From: TMED69 sp036130055
GTDB lineage: Bacteria > Pseudomonadota > Gammaproteobacteria > Ga0077536
Assembly (NCBI GenBank): GCA_036130055.1
Contig: JAYYOR010000001.1
Coordinates: 1 to 9,852 of the forward strand
DNA: 9,852 bases
Direction: 5' to 3'
Shown here: piece after piece, positions 1 to 6,722 of the stretch
How positions within the stretch are numbered: the stretch's first letter is position 1
Layout of the letters: each line of letters starts with the position of its first letter
Position numbers and translations under genes: made by a program
Notes under the pieces: model-generated
Database searches by the model: none
Seen by the model: the letters and a program-made list of their open reading frames with translations, nothing else
Told to the model about the DNA's origin: nothing

Positions 1-683
1 ATAGAGTCACCCTGACATATTTCTCCGTCAAAGACTCTTATCAAAGAAACCACGCCCAGATATTTATCAAACCAAGAATCCAAAATGAGTGCTTTTGGCG
101 CGCCTAACGGACTTTCTTTTGGGCAAGGAATTTTTTTTACAATTTGTTCCAACAAATCCCTCACACCTAAACCGGTCTTTGCACTCACTTCGATCGCATC
201 TTTTGCGTCCAAACCGATGATTTCTTCAATTTCTTGTCTTACTTTTTCTGGATCGGCGGATGGAAGGTCGACCTTATTTAGTACTGGGACGATTTCAAGC
301 CCCTGGTCAATCGCTGTGAGGCAATTTGCTACAGATTGCGCTTCCACACCTTGGGTTGCATCAACTACTAGTAGAGCCCCCTCACAAGCTGCAAGAGATC
401 TCGAAACCTCGTAACTAAAATCGACATGCCCGGGGGTATCAATAAAATTTAAATAATATTTTAACCGATCCAAAGAATCATATTTAAGGGCAACAGATTG
501 TGCTTTTATCGTGATCCCTCGTTCTTTTTCTAGTTCCATCGAATCAAGCACTTGTGCTGACATTTCTCGCGCAGATAGTCCACCACACAGACTTATAAAC
601 CGGTCTGCAAGAGTTGATTTTCCATGGTCAACGTGGGCGATGATCGAAAAATTTCTTATCCTATCAATTAATTTATTCGCCAT
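1..683 (-). CDS. lepA: Elongation factor 4 (LepA/EF4), N-terminal part, cut by window edge
   Basis: This is the N-terminal 227 residues of the translational GTPase EF4, which binds the ribosome and can back-translocate it. Visible residues carry the full GTPase set: P-loop AHVDHGKST (16-24), switch I with GITI (56-59), DTPGH (82-86), NKVD (136-139) and SAK (167-169). The string ELEKERGITIKAQSV is typical of LepA rather than EF-G or TypA. After the G domain the start of beta-barrel domain II is visible (about 190 onward) before the left edge cuts the gene; the family is normally about 600 residues. The ATG at 683 gives the expected short N-terminus (MANKLIDRIRNFSII) and follows a GGGGAG Shine-Dalgarno sequence by five bases. 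It lies 57 bases downstream of mucD on the same strand, probably co-transcribed; lepB usually follows but is outside the window. Confidence 0.97.
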   Translation of the reverse strand, partial: MANKLIDRIRNFSIIAHVDHGKSTLADRFISLCGGLSAREMSAQVLDSMELEKERGITIKAQSVALKYDSLDRLKYYLNFIDTPGHVDFSYEVSRSLAACEGALLVVDATQGVEAQSVANCLTAIDQGLEIVPVLNKVDLPSADPEKVRQEIEEIIGLDAKDAIEVSAKTGLGVRDLLEQIVKKIPCPKESPLGAPKALILDSWFDKYLGVVSLIRVFDGEICQGDS

Positions 684-687
684 CGTT

Positions 688-725
688 TCTCCCCAAAAAT
701 TACATGTTAGAAAATAGTGGGGAGA
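688..725 (-). promoter_or_regulatory. Inverted repeat able to mask the lepA ribosome binding site
   Basis: In the mucD-lepA spacer, the leftward transcript reads TCTCCCCA, then 22 bases, then TGGGGAGA, then AACG and the lepA ATG. The arms (718-725 and 688-695 on the + strand) are perfect 8-base complements, and the second arm contains the lepA Shine-Dalgarno sequence. A hairpin would hide the ribosome binding site. No U-run follows, so it is not an intrinsic terminator. The complementarity is seen directly; a regulatory role is inferred. Confidence 0.5.
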
Positions 726-740
726 CCTTTCTATCCACCT

Positions 741-2210
741 TTATTGATTCTCAATATCGAGAACAATAAATAGTTGTCCGTTTTGTCGCTTCACCAAAAT
801 TGGTATTTTTCGCACTCCCTCAATTTCGTCGAAAATTTTTGTCATCTGCTCAACAGAGGAAACTTCGTCATTATCAACCTGTAATATGAGATCTCCTTTT
901 CTTAAACCTGCCGTGAGGCCAGGGCCTTTATCAACTCGCTCGATTAAAACTCCTCCTGATGGCATGCCAAAGCGTTCTCTTTCCTTATCTGTTAAATCTT
1001 TTATTTGTATTCCAATTTGTTTAACAAAACCGAAAGTACTCTCCTTAGAGAATATTTTGCTTTGGGAATCGTCCACTGGTAACTCACCTATTTGAATGCG
1101 TAAGGTTTTTTTCTTTCCTTTCCGAACGATTTCTACAGGAACCTTATCACCCACTTTAGTTTTCCCTACAAGAGGCGGTAAATCAGAGGACCTTTCAATG
1201 GGTTCTCCGTTAAATTTTACAATGATATCACCGATTTTAAGGCCACCTTTTTCCCCTGGTCCATCCGCCACTGTTTTGCTAATAAGAGCTCCCGAAGGCT
1301 GATCCATTCCAAATGACTCAGCAATCTCCTGACTAACTTCTTGTATTAAGATACCAAGCCATCCTCTTGTCACTGAGCCCTTTTCTTTCAATTGTTCGTA
1401 TACATCGAAAACTACGTCTATCGGGATCGCAAACGACAAACCCATGAATCCACCGGTCCTGCTATAAATTTGAGAATTCACTCCAACTACTTCGCCGTCA
1501 AGGTTAAAGAGCGGTCCACCCGAATTTCCAGGATTGATTGCCACATCTGTTTGAATAAATGGAACATAGTTATCCCGTGGAAGATTCCTCCCCATAGCAC
1601 TAACTATTCCAGCCGTCACTGAGTAATCAAATCCAAAAGGAGAACCTATAGCTAACACCCACTCTCCAACTTCAAGACTGTCTGGTTTGGCTAATTTAAG
1701 GGTTGGTAATGTTTCTTTTGAATTTATCTTCAACACAGCAATATCGGACCGACTATCGGAGCCAACGACCTTTGCATCATACTCTTTTCGGTCCTGTAAT
1801 CGGACAATCACCTCATCAGCTTGAGCTATAACGTGATGATTAGTAATCACGTACCCATCAGAGGAAACTATGAAACCAGAGCCCAAAGATTGTGCAGGAT
1901 TTTGTTGTCGTGGTGCCCTCCCCTCTTCATCAAAAAACTTTCTGAAAAAGTCGCCGAAAGGACCCTCGTACTGCTCAAACCCGTGCGGGTTGTTTTTCCA
2001 ATTCGGTGGGTATGATTTACTATTGTCAATTTTTTTTATCGTACTTATGTTTACTACCGCTTTGCTACTTTCTCTTGCCAGCTCTGTGAAATCCGGAAGG
2101 CTACTAGCCCAGCTGGGATATGAATTTGTTATTAAGATAATGGTCAAAAGTTTAGCAACCGGGAGGTAAATATTGACTGCAAGTTCTATTCGGCGGATTA
2201 CTGTGCTCAT
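741..2210 (-). CDS. mucD: Periplasmic serine protease, HtrA/DegQ family (MucD-like)
   Basis: A 489-residue HtrA-type protease/chaperone that degrades or holds misfolded envelope proteins. It starts with an uptake signal: basic n-region (RR at 6-7), hydrophobic stretch about 14-28 and a likely cleavage after Ala35 (SWA-SS), so it acts in the periplasm. The trypsin-like domain carries the full triad: His126 (TNHHVI), Asp156 (SDIAVLKI) and Ser230 (NPGNSGGPLF). Two PDZ domains follow, about 284-375 and 395-485. Length is close to Pseudomonas MucD (about 474). The ATG at 2210 has an AGGAAA ribosome binding site and gives the signal peptide. The position directly upstream of lepA favours the name mucD over degP/degQ. 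In Pseudomonas mucD ends the algU-mucABC operon; here that operon is missing and mucD has its own 211-base upstream region, divergent from nadB. Confidence 0.95.
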   Translation of the reverse strand: MSTVIRRIELAVNIYLPVAKLLTIILITNSYPSWASSLPDFTELARESSKAVVNISTIKKIDNSKSYPPNWKNNPHGFEQYEGPFGDFFRKFFDEEGRAPRQQNPAQSLGSGFIVSSDGYVITNHHVIAQADEVIVRLQDRKEYDAKVVGSDSRSDIAVLKINSKETLPTLKLAKPDSLEVGEWVLAIGSPFGFDYSVTAGIVSAMGRNLPRDNYVPFIQTDVAINPGNSGGPLFNLDGEVVGVNSQIYSRTGGFMGLSFAIPIDVVFDVYEQLKEKGSVTRGWLGILIQEVSQEIAESFGMDQPSGALISKTVADGPGEKGGLKIGDIIVKFNGEPIERSSDLPPLVGKTKVGDKVPVEIVRKGKKKTLRIQIGELPVDDSQSKIFSKESTFGFVKQIGIQIKDLTDKERERFGMPSGGVLIERVDKGPGLTAGLRKGDLILQVDNDEVSSVEQMTKIFDEIEGVRKIPILVKRQNGQLFIVLDIENQ

Positions 2211-2232
2211 ATAGTTTCCTATAAATTTCTAT

Positions 2233-2250
2233 TTTACGAATATACGTAAA
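2233..2250. repeat. 18-base near-perfect palindrome upstream of mucD
   Basis: TTTACGAATATACGTAAA reads the same on both strands at 16 of 18 positions (arms TTTACG/CGTAAA around a 6-base centre that is itself nearly symmetric). It starts 22 bases upstream of the mucD ATG and 172 bases upstream of nadB. The form suits a dimeric repressor site; the core ATATACGT recurs at 2346-2353. No regulator is identified. An AT-rich chance palindrome remains possible. Confidence 0.4.
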
Positions 2251-2285
2251 TAAATGTTACCATTTAATGAATTTAAGATTAAAGT

Positions 2286-2315
2286 TTGTTAATGTCTTGT
2301 TGGGCTCGCTATACT
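2286..2315 (+). promoter_or_regulatory. Candidate sigma70 promoter for nadB
   Basis: TTGTTA (2286-2291) and TATACT (2310-2315) are separated by 18 bases, a fair match to the housekeeping consensus. Transcription would start near 2322 and give a leader of about 100 bases before nadB at 2422. No upstream ORF or recognisable riboswitch fold is seen in that leader. Prediction by eye only, in AT-rich DNA where chance matches are common. Confidence 0.35.
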
Positions 2316-2386
2316 GTAAAAAAATCAGTTTGAGTAAATAAAAGTATATACGTGCTATTCATTAAAAAGAGTTAAAAATTCCTGGA

Positions 2387-2415
2387 AGTATAACAGACCA
2401 AATTTATCTGGTAAA
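2387..2415 (-). promoter_or_regulatory. Candidate extended -10 promoter for mucD
   Basis: On the minus strand, TTTACC (2410-2415) is followed after exactly 17 bases by TATACT (2387-2392), preceded by TGT, which makes an extended -10 element (TGTTATACT). Transcription would start near 2380 and give a leader of about 170 bases to the mucD ATG. The promoter would lie inside the nadB leader, close to the nadB start codon. No sigma-E type promoter (GAACTT...TCTGA) was recognised for mucD. Prediction by eye. Confidence 0.35.
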
Positions 2416-2418
2416 TTT
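2400..2418. repeat. 7-base inverted repeat next to the nadB start
   Basis: AAATTTA-TCTGG-TAAATTT is a perfect inverted repeat ending three bases before the nadB ATG. The right arm overlaps the predicted mucD -35 element (2410-2415), and the weak nadB ribosome binding region falls in its loop and right arm. As RNA it would be a weak all-AU stem; as DNA it could be an operator shared by both genes. No binding protein is known from the window. Confidence 0.3.
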
Positions 2419-2421
2419 ACT

Positions 2422-4014
2422 ATGTCGACTGAATATTCATGTGATGTGTTAATAATTGGCAGTGGAGCGGCAGGCTTATCTCTAGCTCTTTCTTTATCGC
2501 AAAAAACTAAAGTTATCGTGCTAAGTAAAACGAGCATAGAAGAAAATGCTACTTTTTATGCGCAAGGAGGCATATCAGCAGTAGTTGATGAATCTGACAG
2601 TCTAGACTCCCATATAAAAGATACTATTCGAACTGGGGATGGATTATGCGACATTTCTAGCGTTGAATTTATAGTTCATCGCGCAAGAGATAGAGTAGAA
2701 TGGTTGTCGGATAAAGGCGTAAACTTTACGAAGCGATTATCAAAATCTGGGAAAACAGAGTTTCATCTAAGTCAAGAAGGTGGACATAGTGTGCGGCGAG
2801 TAGTGCATGCTGCAGATCATACAGGACAGGCTATTGAAAACACCCTTGTGGAAGAATTTAAAAATAAAAAAATATTGTTCCTGGATAATCACATAGCAAT
2901 TGATTTGGTGACAAAACACACTGGCTCAAATAAGTCCTGTGTTGGAACTTATGTCCTCGACAAAAAAACTGAAAAAGTTTGCACAATTACAGCACAATTC
3001 ACAGTGCTCGCCACAGGAGGGGCTGGTAAGGTTTACCTCTATACGAGTAATCCCGACGTTTCAACCGGTGATGGTGTCGCTATGGCTTGGAGAATTGGTT
3101 GTAAAATAGCTAATATGGAGTTTGTTCAATTTCACCCCACCTGTCTTTATCACCCTCACGCAAAATCACTTTTATTGACAGAAGCACTTCGGGGAGAGGG
3201 AGGAAAACTGATTTCCCCAGGTGGAAAACCCTTCGCACTTAAATATGATAAGAGGGGCGAACTAGCGCCGCGAGATATAGTCGCAAAAGCAATAGATTAT
3301 GAAATGAAGAGAGGCGGTTCTGATTGTGTATACCTTGATATCAGCCATAGAAAATCAGAATTTATAAAACAACATTTTCCGAGCGCCTATGCTAGCTGCT
3401 TAAATTACGGGATCGATATAACAAAAGAACCGGTACCAATAGTACCTGCAGCTCATTATTTATGTGGAGGTATCCTTACAAATCTAAATGGTGAAACGAA
3501 CATAAGAAATTTATATGCAATTGGTGAAACAGGCTATACGGGATTACATGGTGCTAATCGAATGGCAAGCAATTCACTTTTAGAGTGTTTAGTACTTGCT
3601 GACTCATGTGCGAAATCTATACTGTCAAAAGCCGGACGGGCTAAACATAGACCAATTAATATACCAGACTGGGACGATACAAGAGTCACTACCTCTGATG
3701 AAGAGATTATGGTTTCGCACAACTGGGACGAAATTCGTCGGACTATGTGGGACTACGTAGGAATTGTAAGAACAGATAAAAGACTAAATCGTGCAAAAAA
3801 AAGGATAAAGAATATTCGACTAGAAATAGATGAGTATTATTCGAAACATAAGGTTACCAGCGATTTTTTAGAACTTCGAAATATTGCCCTAGTCGCTGAT
3901 TTGATCATACAGTCTGCCCTTTCTCGAAAAGAAAGTCGTGGCCTGCACTTTAATTCGGATTACCCGAAGAAAGATCAGGCTTTCGCAAAAGACACTATAC
4001 TTTGTAAGAATTAA
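2422..4014 (+). CDS. nadB: L-aspartate oxidase NadB
   Basis: A flavoenzyme of 530 residues (E. coli NadB 540) that oxidises L-aspartate to iminoaspartate, the first step of de novo NAD synthesis; NadA then uses the product. The N-terminal FAD-binding motif is GSGAAGL (13-19), followed by FYAQGGISAV (45-54). Residues equivalent to the E. coli active site are present: Glu119 in QEGGHS, His238 in HPT, Arg284 in RGELAPRD, His345 in HYLCGG and Arg380 in GANRMASNS. The C-terminal helical domain is complete (MWDYVGIVR, LLELRN-like LELRN, RKESRGLHF). These make it NadB rather than SdhA or FrdA. The start matches the E. coli N-terminus (EYSCDVLIIGSG). The ribosome binding site is poor (only GGTA about ten bases upstream). 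The stop directly abuts the next gene. nadA and nadC are not in the window. Confidence 0.97.
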   Translation: MSTEYSCDVLIIGSGAAGLSLALSLSQKTKVIVLSKTSIEENATFYAQGGISAVVDESDSLDSHIKDTIRTGDGLCDISSVEFIVHRARDRVEWLSDKGVNFTKRLSKSGKTEFHLSQEGGHSVRRVVHAADHTGQAIENTLVEEFKNKKILFLDNHIAIDLVTKHTGSNKSCVGTYVLDKKTEKVCTITAQFTVLATGGAGKVYLYTSNPDVSTGDGVAMAWRIGCKIANMEFVQFHPTCLYHPHAKSLLLTEALRGEGGKLISPGGKPFALKYDKRGELAPRDIVAKAIDYEMKRGGSDCVYLDISHRKSEFIKQHFPSAYASCLNYGIDITKEPVPIVPAAHYLCGGILTNLNGETNIRNLYAIGETGYTGLHGANRMASNSLLECLVLADSCAKSILSKAGRAKHRPINIPDWDDTRVTTSDEEIMVSHNWDEIRRTMWDYVGIVRTDKRLNRAKKRIKNIRLEIDEYYSKHKVTSDFLELRNIALVADLIIQSALSRKESRGLHFNSDYPKKDQAFAKDTILCKN

Positions 4015-4743
4015 ATGAAACTGAATCATTCTTTGAGAAACCAAACCTTCGTAGTGACCGGAAGCGCAGAAGGCTTCGGTTACCAGCTTGCGTTAAAAAT
4101 GAATGAGCTAGGAGCTTCTTTAATACTGATCGATAAACAACTCAAGAAGCTTAAAGAATTAGAAGCCAAATTATTCTCCGATGATCATCAAAAAAATATT
4201 TGTCTCGCGATGGACTTTCTAGGAACAACATACGACGATTATTATTCCGCCTCAAAAATCATTGAGAAAAACTTTACAACAATAGATGGCATTATTTTCA
4301 ACGCAGCTATGCTAGGTTCTCTTTCACCGCTAATCCACTACGAACCTCTAACTTGGGCCAAAACTTTTCAAGTTAATGTTCACAGTAATTTTCTTATTTA
4401 CAAAACCATGTTTACATTGCTCAATCCATCGAAAGTAACCACATTAATATTTGTTTTAGGTCCTGAAATAGATGATTTTAAGCCTAATTGGGGTGCGTAT
4501 GCGATCACCAAAAAAACCCAGAAAGCAATGCTCGATTTAATCGCCTTAGAAAATCATGATACCCTTGTCCGCTCGTTCGGCATAATCCCTCAACCGATGA
4601 ATACTGGGCTAAGGAGACAAGCTTATCCTGGCGCCAATAATGATAAACTCCCACCGCCTCAAAAAAATATCGAAGCGATTTTGTCACTAATTAGCTCGCC
4701 CCTACTTTATAAGAATGGCCAGACATTAAAAGTCGATTACTAA
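4015..4743 (+). CDS. yciK: YciK-like short-chain dehydrogenase/reductase, catalytic serine missing
   Basis: A Rossmann-fold SDR protein of 242 residues (family about 250). It keeps the nucleotide-binding TGxxxGxG (TGSAEGFG, 15-22), the NAA version of the NNAG motif (96-98), Asn121 (QVNV) and the YxxxK pair Tyr162/Lys166 (WGAYAITKK). Segments such as NAAMLGSLSPL, WGAY and RRQAYPG resemble E. coli and Pseudomonas YciK, whose true substrate is not established. Oddly, the catalytic serine expected 13 residues before the tyrosine is Gly149 (FVLGPE, where YciK has TSSSVG), and the NPG of INPG is read as IPQ (191-193). Canonical SDR catalysis is therefore doubtful; it may bind NAD(P) without normal turnover. 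The ATG directly follows the nadB TAA, with only a weak GTAAG upstream, so translation is likely coupled to nadB. Family assignment firm, YciK assignment from remembered sequences, function unknown. Confidence 0.85.
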   Translation: MKLNHSLRNQTFVVTGSAEGFGYQLALKMNELGASLILIDKQLKKLKELEAKLFSDDHQKNICLAMDFLGTTYDDYYSASKIIEKNFTTIDGIIFNAAMLGSLSPLIHYEPLTWAKTFQVNVHSNFLIYKTMFTLLNPSKVTTLIFVLGPEIDDFKPNWGAYAITKKTQKAMLDLIALENHDTLVRSFGIIPQPMNTGLRRQAYPGANNDKLPPPQKNIEAILSLISSPLLYKNGQTLKVDY

Positions 4744-4750
4744 GCCGCCA

Positions 4751-4767
4751 GGGAAAACTAATTTCCT
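4751..4767. terminator. Weak hairpin in the convergent yciK/ligA junction
   Basis: Only 14 bases separate the two convergent stop codons. A short inverted repeat GGAAA-ACTAA-TTTCC (4752-4766, plus a possible G-U pair) spans the junction and runs into the last codons of ligA. It could slow or end transcription in both directions, but the stem is short and there is no clear U-run on either side. No strong intrinsic terminator was found for either operon here. Confidence 0.2.
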
Positions 4768-6719
4768 TGAATTTTCAAAAGAAATTCGGCTTCTGATATT
4801 ACTCTTATGCCTAACTTCTGGGCTTTCTCTAATTTTGAGCCTGGGGAATTTCCGGTTATTAAAAAGTTGGTTTTTTTACTTACGGTTTTATTTACGATTG
4901 CACCATAATTTTCCAACATTTCAGTCAAGTCATTTCTCTTGATTGATTCGAAAGCTCCCGTTATGACGACTATCTTTCCCGTAAAAAAACCTTTTTTTGC
5001 AGCTTCATTCTGACTCCTAAATTCTTCAACCTTTACACCTTTAGAAATTAATTCATCAATAACTATAGATTCCGGACTTTGAAAATAATCAAAAATATTA
5101 CTTGCCACTATTGGGCCGATGTCTTGTATTTTCTCTAACTTTTCTCTGGAAGCATTTCTTACTTGATCTAGAGTCCCTAAAATAACTGCAATCTTTTTCG
5201 CTACCACTCTTCCCACACCGTTGATTCCAAGACTAAATAAAAACCGATCTAATGTAATCTCACGACTCTTTGCAATGGAGTCTATCGTTTTTTGAGCAGA
5301 TTTTTCCGCAAAACCTTCAAGCTGTATTAGCTGTTCTTTTTTTAAGACAAAAAGATCTGAAAAATCAGCTATTAAATTTTCCTTAACAAAAACAGCAACT
5401 GTTTCATTACCTAACCCTTCGATATTGAAAGCCTGCTTACTACAGAAATGGATAATCTTTCTAACTAGTCGTGCTTTTTCAATTTCATCAGAGTTCAGAT
5501 CTAAATTTGGACTGTAAGGCTCTGATGGCTGTTCCCTTTTTTCTAAAATGACGCTTACTATTTCGGGTATCACGTCTCCCGCTCTTCGAACAACAACAGT
5601 ATCGCCCACCCGTACGTCTTTTTTCTTCAGTTCATCAAAGTTGTGTAAAGTAGCTTTGCTAATTCTGACTCCTGCGACAACAACGGGCTCAAGCCTTGCT
5701 ACTGGGGTCAATGCTCCTGTTCTGCCTACTTGGACCCGTATATCATTAACTTTCGTCGTAGCTGTTTGAGACGGAAACTTATATGCAACAGCCCACCGTG
5801 GAGCTCGTGCAACCATACCTAAAATACTCTGCATCCGAAAAGAATTGACTTTAAAAACCACACCATCAATCTCAAATGGCAAATCATCCCGTTTTATTAC
5901 AATATCCTCATAAAATTTAATGCAATTTTTAAACGTAGACAAACAGTCACTTTGCAAAACCACCGGCAAACCGATTCCTTTCAAAAATTTAAATGATTCT
6001 ATTTGAGTATTAAAAAGGTTCGTATTGTCCACTCCGTGAATTGAATAAGCCGAAAAAGCGAGTTTTCTCTCAGAGGCTATTTCAGGATCTAATTGCCTTA
6101 GACTTCCAGCAGCTGCATTACGGGCATTGGCGAAGGTTTTTTCACCATTTTTTAGAGCTAATTGATTCAGATTCGCAAAAACCTGTTTCGGCATATAAAC
6201 CTCTCCTCTTATTTCGACTCGCTCAGGTATCATGGGACCTTCGAGCCTAAGCGGAATCGACCTAATTGTTTTAATATTGCTTGTTATATCTTCACCAGTA
6301 CTACCGTCACCCCTAGTTGCGCCTGTTTTCAAAATGCCATCGATGTATATTAGACTCACCGCAAGACCGTCTAGCTTTAACTCCCCTACAAAATCGATCG
6401 TTTTCGATTTTACAGCCCGCAAAGTACGTTTATAAAAAGCTAAGAATTCATGCTCATCAATAGCATTGTTAAGTGATAGCATCGGCATGTCATGCTTTAC
6501 CTGAACAAATTGACTTAATACACCACCTGAAACCCTTTGGGTTGGAGAACAAGGATCAATAAGTGAAGGGTTATTTTCTTCCAAAATTTTTAGTTGGCGG
6601 TATATTTGATCATACTCCGCATCACTGACGATTGGTTTATCAAGAACATAGTAATGATTATCCAGTTGATTAATTCTGGCGATTAGGCTCTCGAGTTGTT
6701 TTTGAATTTTTTCAGACAT
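4758..6719 (-). CDS. ligA: NAD-dependent DNA ligase LigA without zinc finger
   Basis: Replicative/repair DNA ligase of 653 residues (E. coli 671) that seals nicks using NAD+. Domain Ia has YYVLDKP and DAEYD (23-37); the adenylation lysine is Lys115 in KLDG, followed by GATRGDGSTGEDIT (133-146), RGEVYM (171-176), NARNAAAGSLRQLD (198-211), EIDGVVFKV (283-291) and YKFP (313-316). The OB fold covers about 320-395, helix-hairpin-helix repeats about 430-560, and a BRCT domain about 577-653 (GFFTGKIVVITGAF). The Cys4 zinc finger that should sit between the OB fold and the HhH region is gone: residues 395-425 contain none of the four cysteines and the stretch is about 14 residues shorter than in E. 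coli. The only nearby cysteine, Cys426, aligns with a valine of E. coli LigA. The frame is open throughout. It starts 3 bases after zipA, with AGAAG upstream. Confidence 0.97.
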   Translation of the reverse strand: MSEKIQKQLESLIARINQLDNHYYVLDKPIVSDAEYDQIYRQLKILEENNPSLIDPCSPTQRVSGGVLSQFVQVKHDMPMLSLNNAIDEHEFLAFYKRTLRAVKSKTIDFVGELKLDGLAVSLIYIDGILKTGATRGDGSTGEDITSNIKTIRSIPLRLEGPMIPERVEIRGEVYMPKQVFANLNQLALKNGEKTFANARNAAAGSLRQLDPEIASERKLAFSAYSIHGVDNTNLFNTQIESFKFLKGIGLPVVLQSDCLSTFKNCIKFYEDIVIKRDDLPFEIDGVVFKVNSFRMQSILGMVARAPRWAVAYKFPSQTATTKVNDIRVQVGRTGALTPVARLEPVVVAGVRISKATLHNFDELKKKDVRVGDTVVVRRAGDVIPEIVSVILEKREQPSEPYSPNLDLNSDEIEKARLVRKIIHFCSKQAFNIEGLGNETVAVFVKENLIADFSDLFVLKKEQLIQLEGFAEKSAQKTIDSIAKSREITLDRFLFSLGINGVGRVVAKKIAVILGTLDQVRNASREKLEKIQDIGPIVASNIFDYFQSPESIVIDELISKGVKVEEFRSQNEAAKKGFFTGKIVVITGAFESIKRNDLTEMLENYGAIVNKTVSKKTNFLITGNSPGSKLEKAQKLGIRVISEAEFLLKIQGN

Positions 6720-6722
6720 CAG

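Noticed and set aside
85..414. A rightward open frame of 109 codons opposite lepA
   Set aside because: It is antisense to the GTPase domain of lepA, whose motifs are continuous on the minus strand. The predicted protein has no recognisable features and no ribosome binding site was seen.
2316..2421. An NAD-sensing riboswitch in the nadB leader
   Set aside because: The leader is AT-rich with no GC-containing paired structure beyond a weak all-AU stem, and I see no motif matching the known NAD+ riboswitch classes.
2422..4014. Succinate dehydrogenase or fumarate reductase flavoprotein instead of NadB
   Set aside because: Near-colinear match to the remembered E. coli NadB sequence, including FYAQGGISAV, EGGHSxRR and GLHGANRMASNSLLE, and there are no sdh or frd partner genes.
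5400..5560. A frameshift or sequencing error as the reason for the missing LigA zinc finger
   Set aside because: The flanking conserved segments are in the same frame and the whole 653-codon frame is open, so a simple indel would not remove four cysteines and leave both flanks in register. A compound error is still possible but unlikely.
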